DNA of 25,886 bases from a virus: positions 1-25,886 of IMG/VR virus record IMGVR_UViG_3300009149_000238. The stretch is one strand, 5' to 3'. Below the pieces are notes generated by a model. It was given only the letters and a program-made list of their open reading frames with translations, made no database searches and was not told the DNA's origin. This document shows positions 8,380 to 14,692 of this stretch, piece after piece. Position 1 is the first letter of the stretch, and each line of letters starts with the position of its first letter. Position numbers and translations under genes: made by a program.

Positions 8380-8647
8380 CTAAGTATTGTGTATACATTT
8401 CCATAAACTCAGAGTATAAATTAACTCTACTTGTGTATGCATACTTTTTATTTTCCCTCACTTCTTTGACAACTACATGATTTTCCATGTGTTCTTTATA
8501 TAGTAGGTCGTCGTCTACTAAATCCTCTAACATTAATCTAACAGAGTTATACTCGTTTTCCTCTAATGCTTTCATTATTTTTGCATAAATAGGTATAAAT
8601 CTAGTGACTTTAAAGACTTTTCTTTTAAAATCATTTGTATATTTCAT
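8339..8647 (-). CDS. Uncharacterised 102-aa protein
   Basis: ATG at 8647, sharing its border with the glucosaminidase-like gene, which stops at 8648. No family recognised. Composition: basic N-terminus (MKYTNDFKRKVFKVTRF), a helical acidic middle (LMLEDLVDDDLLYKEHMENH), and a C-terminal Tyr/Met-rich stretch. The end overlaps the start of the nuclease gene by 41 bases. It may be a small partner or regulator of one of its neighbours, but nothing in the sequence shows this. Confidence 0.6.
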   Translation of the reverse strand: MKYTNDFKRKVFKVTRFIPIYAKIMKALEENEYNSVRLMLEDLVDDDLLYKEHMENHVVVKEVRENKKYAYTSRVNLYSEFMEMYTQYLDDGRILQENRLYI

Positions 8648-9073
8648 TTATATTTTTATATTTTGTAATTTTTCTATATACAAAGAATCAGAAGCATACT
8701 TTTTACATTCTCCGTCATTTCCTTTATATATACACTCTAAAAAAGCATAATAATCGCCTGTAATATACCATTTTTCTTGCCATACCTTATAATAAGATAC
8801 ACCTTCTTGCCAGGTATTAAACTTTTTATATGCTTTATTCCACCAAAATCCAAATAAATTATTATTATCAAGCGCACAATTTGTGCAGTTTAACCACCCT
8901 GTTTCTAGGATAATCTGTTTAATTACTATGTCTGGGTGTTTTATGTTTTGTTTTAATAATTCTTTCTTTATAGTATTTATACTATACTCTTGAGAATAGG
9001 TTTTACCTATTAAGGCTACTATAAGAACAAAAATTAAAACTATTTCAAACCAATATTTCTTTATTTTTTTCAT
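8648..9073 (-). CDS. Membrane-anchored glucosaminidase-domain protein (putative peptidoglycan hydrolase)
   Basis: A 141-aa protein with a short basic N-terminus and one hydrophobic segment (about residues 9-23, IVLIFVLIVALIGK), then a compact domain resembling the GH73 / FlgJ-type glucosaminidase core: IILETGW (E57 would be the catalytic acid), NNLFGFWW, and a C-terminal YYKVWQEKW...YYAFLECI region. GH73 enzymes cleave the beta-1,4 bond after N-acetylglucosamine in peptidoglycan. The single hydrophobic segment could be a signal anchor or a signal-arrest-release segment. Four cysteines (63, 66, 114, 123) are unusual for the family and could form disulfides in the periplasm. It sits among replication genes rather than with lysis genes. 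It is shorter than most GH73 domains, so it may be a minimal or degenerate member. Confidence 0.72.
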   Translation of the reverse strand: MKKIKKYWFEIVLIFVLIVALIGKTYSQEYSINTIKKELLKQNIKHPDIVIKQIILETGWLNCTNCALDNNNLFGFWWNKAYKKFNTWQEGVSYYKVWQEKWYITGDYYAFLECIYKGNDGECKKYASDSLYIEKLQNIKI

Positions 9074-9539
9074 ATTTTTTTTCCATTTTTATTAACTCCA
9101 CTGTCTCTCTAACTTGCTTTTCAGTACTTGGTAAATACAAGGTATACCCCTGTATCTCTGCTAATGCTTTAAACATTTTCCATTTTAAAGGAAAAACATC
9201 ATTAGCGAACCCTTTAACTTCTATCACCCATTTATCTTCTGTATTTACAAAATCAGGCGTATAAGTAATTGCTCTAATGTTATTTGACACTTCTCTAAAA
9301 GCTTTAATCCCTTTTACTTTATGTGGCTCATAAATTGTACCTTCAAAAACATTTTTATCAAGTAAATTATATCTATGCACCTCATAATCAGAATCTATAC
9401 CCTCTTCACTAAGTCTTCTATAGGTATAGGCCTCTAATTTAGACCTAAATTTAATACCATCAACCGTTAAAGCAGTTGCATTTTTTATTTTCTGTTTAGG
9501 GTTAGGAGCTATTATATCACTCTTTTTTTTCCAACTCAT
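9045..9539 (-). CDS. DUF1064-type PD-(D/E)XK endonuclease (possible Holliday-junction resolvase)
   Basis: A 164-aa protein with the DUF1064 pattern: FRSKLEAYTYRRL (E36), YTPDFV (D96), and WVIEVKGFA (E107-x-K109), followed by a helical KWKMFKALAEIQGY region. E/D/ExK is the catalytic triad of PD-(D/E)XK nucleases. Members of this family in phages are often annotated as endonucleases, possibly acting on branched DNA like T7 endonuclease I. ATG at 9539; its end overlaps the glucosaminidase gene by 29 bases and its start is 7 bases from the primase stop. The Ala/Lys-rich N-terminus may contact DNA. Confidence 0.78.
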   Translation of the reverse strand: MSWKKKSDIIAPNPKQKIKNATALTVDGIKFRSKLEAYTYRRLSEEGIDSDYEVHRYNLLDKNVFEGTIYEPHKVKGIKAFREVSNNIRAITYTPDFVNTEDKWVIEVKGFANDVFPLKWKMFKALAEIQGYTLYLPSTEKQVRETVELIKMEKKYEKNKEILV

Positions 9540-9546
9540 TTTTTTA

Positions 9547-10539
9547 TCATAGAACGCTATCTATTAAAATTTTTGTTCTTTCTTTTTTATATTTTTTATA
9601 AAAATCTGTTATATCTTTTTCAGGATACTCTTCAGGCACGTAAGTATATTGTAAAGCATATTTAGCCGCATATTTAGCCGCACTTGTTATACCTGGACTA
9701 TCGTTATCAAAGAATATTAAAACTTCTTTAAAACGCCTCTTAAGCTCCTCTAGTTTATCTTCAGGAATAAATCCCATTTCTGACCCTGGAGCACATGCTG
9801 CATACCCATAAGTATAAAACAGCATTACGTCTTTAAGGGAAGAAGTTATTATACATAAATCACCTATTAAAGGCAGTTGATTCCACCCTTGTATTACATT
9901 TTTATTTGCATTTGTAATCCATTTAAAATCACTATGTGGTTGAAGTATTTTATACTTATAATTTCCATAACAATATGCAAAGGCTGTAGTAGTTTTACTA
10001 ATTTTTATGTATTTTCTAGTACCTTCTTTAGACAGAAAATATCCTTCAAGTGCTTTTACCTTATAAAAGTCTAGTACAGGCTTATATATGCCTTGTTCTG
10101 CATAATAAACTAAGTGTTTATTTTTAAAAGGCGTAGACACTATTTTTAATTCTGTTTCTGAAAATTCTAACTTTTCAATTTCTTCTCTATTATGTATAAT
10201 AGGAACTTCTTTTGTTTTAAACATAGGAGCAGCTCCTAAGTTTAATCTAAAATCATTATTTATTTTTCTTAATGCGTCACCATAACCAATAACATATTTA
10301 GCCATTACATATCCAATAGGACTAAAAGTATGCTCTTCAAAACTAAAGTCTTTATATAGCCAATTACCTTTATTTTGCCTTATTCTAACTCCTGGATGTT
10401 TATCAGCTCTTAGTTCACTACAAAAACTTACATCAAGTTTTTTAAAATTAGTTACATAATATTTAAATATATCAAAGCCTGTGATTTTAATGAATATATT
10501 TTCAGCATTAAGTTCTTTAAACTCACTAGTACTTATCAT
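9547..10539 (-). CDS. DNA primase-like Toprim protein
   Basis: A 330-aa protein. Residues 38-65 (SFCSELRADKHPGVRI, then GNWLYKDFS) resemble the end of a CHC2 zinc-binding domain, but the zinc ligands are mostly lost (only C40 remains). Residues about 226-310 form a Toprim domain: ITSSLKDVMLF, then a Gly-rich loop (APGSEMG), then FFDND (D278, D280) and the D310-region. The usual Glu in the first Toprim motif (E-G in DnaG) is Ser-Ser here, seen in some phage variants. Expected role: RNA primer synthesis on the lagging strand with the DnaB-type helicase. ATG at 10539 with the leader CTTAAAAATT. First gene after the terminator at about 10550-10582. Confidence 0.8.
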   Translation of the reverse strand: MISTSEFKELNAENIFIKITGFDIFKYYVTNFKKLDVSFCSELRADKHPGVRIRQNKGNWLYKDFSFEEHTFSPIGYVMAKYVIGYGDALRKINNDFRLNLGAAPMFKTKEVPIIHNREEIEKLEFSETELKIVSTPFKNKHLVYYAEQGIYKPVLDFYKVKALEGYFLSKEGTRKYIKISKTTTAFAYCYGNYKYKILQPHSDFKWITNANKNVIQGWNQLPLIGDLCIITSSLKDVMLFYTYGYAACAPGSEMGFIPEDKLEELKRRFKEVLIFFDNDSPGITSAAKYAAKYALQYTYVPEEYPEKDITDFYKKYKKERTKILIDSVL

Positions 10540-10549
10540 AATTTTTAAG

Positions 10550-10582
10550 TAAAAAAGGCTGAGGTATTATCCCCAGCCTTGT
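10550..10582 (-). terminator. Intrinsic terminator after the SSB-like gene
   Basis: On the minus strand AAGGCTGGGG (10580-10571) pairs with CCTCAGCCTT (10564-10555) around a 6-base loop, giving a 10-bp stem with one G-T pair, followed by TTTTTTACTTAAAAA. It lies 9 bases beyond the stop at 10592 and just before the primase start, so it separates two transcription units or attenuates downstream genes. Confidence 0.88.
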
Positions 10583-10591
10583 TATTATATA

Positions 10592-11161
10592 TTAAAAAGG
10601 TAAATTATTTATTTCTGCAATAGGCGAATTTACCATATCATCCATGTCATGTTTTGGTAACTTAACCATATCATACTCATTATTAACATCGTATGTTAAT
10701 TTAGAATTTTCTGTTGGTATTGTTAACCCTTCTACAAAACTTCTAAATGTCACTTCAGCTTTCCACCAATTACCTTTATTACCAGCAATCTCTTTGCCAA
10801 TAAACTTCATTCTAAAGAATTTATTACCTACAATAGGCATAATTGCTTTAGCGTATTCTGTATAATCAGGCGCCTTAATTCCGTCTAATTGTTCACGCAC
10901 ATCTAATGCTGTCGCAAAAGCTACTAACTTTTGTAACGCATACTTTTTACCTGCTTCAGAAAACCATAATGTAGTTTCTGCTGTTCGTGGGTCATTATCT
11001 AACTCTTTTATAGGGTGTGAGTTAAATACTATTTTAATTCCTTCTGTTCCTTTTTGAGAGGTTGTATACTCCATTGAAGCAATTTTACACTCACTAATAC
11101 CAGGTTCAATAAATTTTGATACTCTACCTTTCTCTTCTTCTGTTCCTTCTGTTGTAATCAT
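10592..11161 (-). CDS. Putative single-stranded DNA-binding protein
   Basis: A 189-aa protein with a beta-rich body (GISECKIASMEYTTSQKGTE; IKIVFNSHPI; KFFRMKFIGKEIAGNKGNWW; AEVTFRSFVEGL) and a C-terminal acidic tail that ends HDMDDMVNSPIAEINNLPF. An OB-like body with an acidic tail tipped by a hydrophobic Pro-Phe end is the mark of SSB-type proteins, whose tail docks replication partners. It follows the Sak4-like ATPase, a usual pairing in phages. No standard SSB sequence motif is clear, so the call rests on architecture, tail and context. ATG at 11161 with the leader AGATAAAAATT. Confidence 0.7.
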   Translation of the reverse strand: MITTEGTEEEKGRVSKFIEPGISECKIASMEYTTSQKGTEGIKIVFNSHPIKELDNDPRTAETTLWFSEAGKKYALQKLVAFATALDVREQLDGIKAPDYTEYAKAIMPIVGNKFFRMKFIGKEIAGNKGNWWKAEVTFRSFVEGLTIPTENSKLTYDVNNEYDMVKLPKHDMDDMVNSPIAEINNLPF

Positions 11162-11187
11162 AATTTTTATCTAATTTTTATTTTTTA

Positions 11188-11892
11188 TTAATCTACGTAA
11201 ATTTTTTTCCAGTCAAACTCAAAGTCTGTTCCTTTAAGATGCTCACATCTACTTCCACAGATAAGCTCTTCTTTGGCTTGGAAATTAACCATTAATTTAT
11301 CATCTTCTCTATACAAATACCCAATAGCATCTGCATTTGCACTAACCATATTTCTTATTTGACCAGTTAGTGCTAAATCTTTAGCGGAAACCTCTTTTCC
11401 ACCTTTACTAATCATCTTATCTTTAAGATGCGCTACAAATATTAAATGCTCTACTAAAGTTTTTGTATATTCTAACATAGCCTGAAAAGCTAATCTTAGG
11501 TGTAAATATCCTGCACCGTTAGGTAATTCCAATACCGATTTACCTGCAAAATTTTTACCCATATTACTAGCTTTATATTTAGCTGTAGCTGCCGCCTCTG
11601 CCCAATGTTCTAATTGGGTTATAGTATCTATTGCTAAATACTTGTACGGCTTTCCTTTTTCTTTTACTTTCTCACCTAGTGCATAAAGTTCTTTAATAGT
11701 GTTAACTTTGTATTTAACAGCGTCAACAAACTCACTTCCATTTTCTAAATCTACAAGTAAACACTCGTCTAATTCTGATATAAGTGTTGTTTTTCCCATT
11801 TTTGGTTGGGAATACAGTACAAATGTTCGTGGGTTTCTATTTTTAACTTTAATTTTTTTGCTAGGTAGAATTATTTCTAAATTTTCACTCAA
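11188..11892 (-). CDS. Sak4-like RecA-fold recombination ATPase (AAA_24)
   Basis: A 234-aa single-domain P-loop ATPase. Walker A is SQPKMGKTTL (about residues 28-37), preceded by the strand RTFVLY; Walker B is YKYLAIDT (about 84-90). ILVEHLIFVAHLKDK and the SANADAIGYLY region fit the later strands of the fold. Phage Sak4 proteins are RecA-like and promote single-strand annealing or strand exchange together with an SSB; the adjacent SSB-like gene supports this. The start must be TTG at 11892: no in-frame ATG exists before the Walker A methionine, and the preceding sequence AAGAAAAA-TTG resembles the local start leaders. The gap to the helicase stop is 13 bases. Confidence 0.85.
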   Translation of the reverse strand: MSENLEIILPSKKIKVKNRNPRTFVLYSQPKMGKTTLISELDECLLVDLENGSEFVDAVKYKVNTIKELYALGEKVKEKGKPYKYLAIDTITQLEHWAEAAATAKYKASNMGKNFAGKSVLELPNGAGYLHLRLAFQAMLEYTKTLVEHLIFVAHLKDKMISKGGKEVSAKDLALTGQIRNMVSANADAIGYLYREDDKLMVNFQAKEELICGSRCEHLKGTDFEFDWKKIYVD

Positions 11893-11905
11893 TTTTTCTT
11901 TTTTT

Positions 11906-12979
11906 TTATTTTAATAACCCTCCCACACTTCTTACATTCTCATAATAAGCGTCAGTCATTTCCTCAGCTTTTGGTAATTCATGAAACATACCTACTTCGC
12001 CAATAAAACCATAACCATATCGCACATCATCTACACCGTAAGAATTTTTTAACGCACTAATAGACCTAAATCTGTTATAACCCTTATTATTAACAAATTT
12101 ATCTATTTGATAATCCATGTGGTCATACACTTTGTATTTATAAGGATTAAACAGTGCTAAAGCAACATCACAATCTTCATATAAGTTACCAGAATCTTTA
12201 AAGTCGTCAGGGTCAGGAGTTATCTCCTTATTTCTTGCTCTTTGTGAATCTGATAAACTCCTATTAAACTGTGAAACTACTATAGGCGAAAACTTATAAA
12301 GGTCTCTAGATATTCCAAGGTACTCAGATATTTTATCTATAGTTTCTTTTTTACTAAATCCCCTTTCTTTTTTTACTTTACCTATATGGTCTAGTACAAC
12401 TAAAGTAATTTTCTTATCATTATTAGCTTTATAAGTTCTATCAAACTCATTAATAATTAAAGTTCCATTATCTTTAGCGGTCTGCTCTAATTGCTTAAAA
12501 ACCCCTGTAGGATTTTCAGCACCGTCTATTATTTTAACTACGTCTGACATTTCGTCAAAGTAATCTAATGTTTTTACTATTTTTTCATATATCTCTTGTG
12601 ATACGTGGTTCTTTTTAACTCCCCACCCAAAAATAGTAGGCACATCCATTAATATACCATAGTCTTGAAAAAGCTTCATACACAGCCATTTCCCTATTTT
12701 ATAAGCACGGGGTCTTTCCATTGACCTATAAATTATTTCTAAGTCCATATCAGTTTCTCCCTTTTCTTTTTGTTCTTTAAACCATTTATAAGCTTGTAAA
12801 ACATATGTATAATCAGTAAAACTAGTCTTTCCTGACCCCGCACTTCCACCTAATAAAGTATACATGCCCTGATTTATATTTATATGTTCGCCTAACTTTT
12901 TATGCGCTATAGGAATACAAGTTACATCTCCATTGATGCCTCTATCAATTTCTTTTTTTACTTCTTCTGAATAGCTCAT
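11906..12979 (-). CDS. DnaB-type replicative helicase (ATPase domain only)
   Basis: A 357-aa RecA-fold helicase. Walker A is GGSAGSGKTS (residues 44-53), a SMERPRAYK segment stands where DnaB has its catalytic-glutamate region, Walker B is LVVLDHIGK (D197, H198), the sensor element is SPIVVSQFNR (Q237), and DFKDSGNLYEDCDVAL matches the DnaB RxSG...D-ADV C-terminal motif. It would form a hexamer that unwinds the fork and interact with the primase. The N-terminal helical domain of bacterial DnaB (about 100-150 aa) is missing, a shortened form common in phages. ATG at 12979 directly abuts the stop of the upstream 200-aa gene. Confidence 0.88.
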   Translation of the reverse strand: MSYSEEVKKEIDRGINGDVTCIPIAHKKLGEHININQGMYTLLGGSAGSGKTSFTDYTYVLQAYKWFKEQKEKGETDMDLEIIYRSMERPRAYKIGKWLCMKLFQDYGILMDVPTIFGWGVKKNHVSQEIYEKIVKTLDYFDEMSDVVKIIDGAENPTGVFKQLEQTAKDNGTLIINEFDRTYKANNDKKITLVVLDHIGKVKKERGFSKKETIDKISEYLGISRDLYKFSPIVVSQFNRSLSDSQRARNKEITPDPDDFKDSGNLYEDCDVALALFNPYKYKVYDHMDYQIDKFVNNKGYNRFRSISALKNSYGVDDVRYGYGFIGEVGMFHELPKAEEMTDAYYENVRSVGGLLK

Positions 12980-13581
12980 TATAAATTAATTATGTTTCTT
13001 TTTTCATCTTTTAGAGTACCTTCTTTAAGCTGTTCACAGTAACTTGCTAACGTACTCATGTCATTTTTCCAAATGAATCTATCAGCCATTGATACATAAG
13101 CATAATTATCCTTTTTCTTTTGTTCTAAATAACACGTAGTTGCTTTTAATATTAATTCTTTATTATTAAACTCAGGATAATTATATAAAAACTTAGCCAT
13201 ATTATTAGTACATCCTTTTTTATCTCCTTTAAAAGGATAACCATTAGGATTCATACCTTTAGGAAATAAATCCCTATACTCTTTAATCCATTTAGCTACT
13301 CCTGATTTCATATGAGCTATAGTAGGTTTTAAATAAAACTCTTTTAAGCTTTTAACAACCTCTATTTCTTCTATCTTAATATAGGTACTAATACTAGTAG
13401 ATGTTTTAATAAGTCCTTTTTCTTTAAGTTTAATTAAAGCTTCTAAATAATAATAATCTATTATAAGAGAATTAAACAACTCTTTTTCTTTGTTGTTTAT
13501 AAGGTTTAACAATAATAATTCATCAGGTCTTTGTTTTTTTAATACTAAGCTTTTTTCTGTCATCTTCACTACTACTTCCAT
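12979..13581 (-). CDS. Uncharacterised 200-aa protein next to the helicase (possible loader)
   Basis: I choose the ATG at 13581; a GTG lies at 13587 and another ATG (MTEKSL) at 13563. The C-terminal two thirds (KWIKEYRDLFPKGMNP, GDKKGCTNNMAKFLYNYPEF, YAYVSMADRFIWKNDMSTLA) has a conserved-looking style familiar from hypothetical proteins beside phage helicases. No P-loop is present, so it is not a DnaC-type ATPase, but a non-ATPase helicase loader or adaptor would fit its position. The start overlaps the 57-aa zinc-ribbon gene. Its stop and the helicase start share a base (TAATG-type junction), indicating coupled translation. Function inferred only from context. Confidence 0.68.
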   Translation of the reverse strand: MEVVVKMTEKSLVLKKQRPDELLLLNLINNKEKELFNSLIIDYYYLEALIKLKEKGLIKTSTSISTYIKIEEIEVVKSLKEFYLKPTIAHMKSGVAKWIKEYRDLFPKGMNPNGYPFKGDKKGCTNNMAKFLYNYPEFNNKELILKATTCYLEQKKKDNYAYVSMADRFIWKNDMSTLASYCEQLKEGTLKDEKRNIINL

Positions 13582-13696
13582 CTTCACTTTTTTTTATTAT
13601 ATCCCCTGCTTCACAATTACATATTTTCATAGTCTTGCCATTAAAATATACGCCTGTATTAAAGCAGTTTATACATGTTTCTTCTATATCTTCCAT
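13523..13696 (-). CDS. 57-aa zinc-ribbon-like microprotein
   Basis: Frame from ATG (13696) to TGA (13523). The product begins MEDIEETCINCFNTGVYFNG; it has C8-x2-C11 and then C26-x-C28 (KICNCEAG), a four-cysteine arrangement fitting a small zinc-binding ribbon, followed by an acidic Ser-rich linker and a basic tail (DRKKLSIKKTKT). It fills the gap between the 110-aa gene (whose stop it touches at 13696) and the 200-aa gene, whose start it overlaps in another frame. Composition matches phage small regulators that bind nucleic acid or a host protein, but this is inference. The overlap with a second coding frame is the main doubt. Confidence 0.55.
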   Translation of the reverse strand: MEDIEETCINCFNTGVYFNGKTMKICNCEAGDIIKKSEDGSSSEDDRKKLSIKKTKT

Positions 13697-14028
13697 TATT
13701 CTAAACAGTGTTTATATATATTTCTAATTTCTTCTTCTTCTGGTTCCATAATATACTTTCTAGATTCCTTTACTTGCTCCTCTGTGCATTCACAGTCAAA
13801 TTCATGAGTAATTAAGTAAGAAGTTGCTTTATTATTTTCAAATTTAAAAGCAGGATAAAGTTCTTTAAGCATTTCTATAGCTACAGGTATATTTTCTGTG
13901 TTAATTTTAGTAAACTCTTTAAAAACATTCACACTAGGAAGAGCGTATTTACCCTCCCTAGCATGCATTTCTTTTCTTGTCTCTATCTCTTTAACTACAG
14001 ACTTTTTAGTTTTATATTTTGAAAACAT
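13696..14028 (-). CDS. Uncharacterised 110-aa protein
   Basis: ATG at 14028. The product starts basic (MFSKYKTKKSVVKEIETRKE) and ends acidic (a Pro-Glu-Glu-Glu-Glu stretch and a final HCLE). The stretch CECTEEQVKESRKYIMEPEE includes two close cysteines. No family recognised, no membrane segment. It lies one base from the stop of the class II amidotransferase gene (14030) and touches the zinc-ribbon gene, so it bridges the amidoligase island and the replication block; either assignment is possible. Confidence 0.65.
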   Translation of the reverse strand: MFSKYKTKKSVVKEIETRKEMHAREGKYALPSVNVFKEFTKINTENIPVAIEMLKELYPAFKFENNKATSYLITHEFDCECTEEQVKESRKYIMEPEEEEIRNIYKHCLE

Positions 14029-14029
14029 A

Positions 14030-14692
14030 TTATACTAGTTTATGTTCTGAGCGTTTTTCTAATACATATCCGTTATGAGGCTGTATGTGATAATAATTAG
14101 AGTATATTAATGACTCTTTTTTTCTCATATTCCAATAACCAAAAGTATCCATATCTAAATTAATATCTGGATGCATTACACAAATTTTATTATTTCCCAT
14201 TAGTCTATACATTTGATAATAAGAAGCGTATTCTATGTTTCTCATAGACGCTAATACATTTTCTTCGCTTAAATAATCTTTAATGTAATGTACAGTGTCT
14301 GAATACTTAGAGTCTTTAACTGCATAATAATCAAAAGTACCATTATGAGACATTACTGCATTATTTGTAATAACCGCTTCATCTATTAAAATGTCTTTAA
14401 AATTGTCAGCAACTACATAAGGATGGCAATTTTCTATACCTATTTCTCCTGCTGTTGCGTACCTCATATGAAACATAATTTCATCCCCTTTTTGTATATT
14501 CATTTTTTCTAGCGCCTCTAAAGCAAGTTCATAATACTTATAACCTTTAGAGAGAATTATATTTGCACTGTTTTCTCTTTTAACAGCAAAACCAGTTCCA
14601 TGACAATTATGAAGAGAGGCAGTTTTAGTTGCATCTTTTAATTCTTGTAAATCTAGCTCTATGCCTGCTTTTTTAGCAATTATTATACACAT
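14030..14692 (-). CDS. Class II glutamine amidotransferase-like protein (Ntn hydrolase)
   Basis: A 220-aa stand-alone class II glutaminase domain. Cys2 follows the start Met (MCIIIAKKAG), so Met removal exposes the nucleophile. Supporting motifs are HGTGFA (glutamine loop), FHMRYATAG (R77), CHPY (H90), SHNGTF (N117-G118, oxyanion hole) and SDTVH (D132). Such domains release ammonia from glutamine for a partner synthase; free-standing ones may also act as amidohydrolases on gamma-glutamyl compounds. It overlaps the end of the larger amidoligase gene by 10 bases, so the two may act together, the amidoligase or another ligase using the ammonia. The C-terminal 60 residues are not part of a known synthase domain. 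Confidence 0.88.
   Translation of the reverse strand: MCIIIAKKAGIELDLQELKDATKTASLHNCHGTGFAVKRENSANIILSKGYKYYELALEALEKMNIQKGDEIMFHMRYATAGEIGIENCHPYVVADNFKDILIDEAVITNNAVMSHNGTFDYYAVKDSKYSDTVHYIKDYLSEENVLASMRNIEYASYYQMYRLMGNNKICVMHPDINLDMDTFGYWNMRKKESLIYSNYYHIQPHNGYVLEKRSEHKLV

Noticed and set aside
9650-9690. Short tandem repeat (ATATTTAGCCGC twice).
   Set aside because: It lies within the primase gene and encodes the helix AAKYAAKYA; no reason to see a regulatory repeat.
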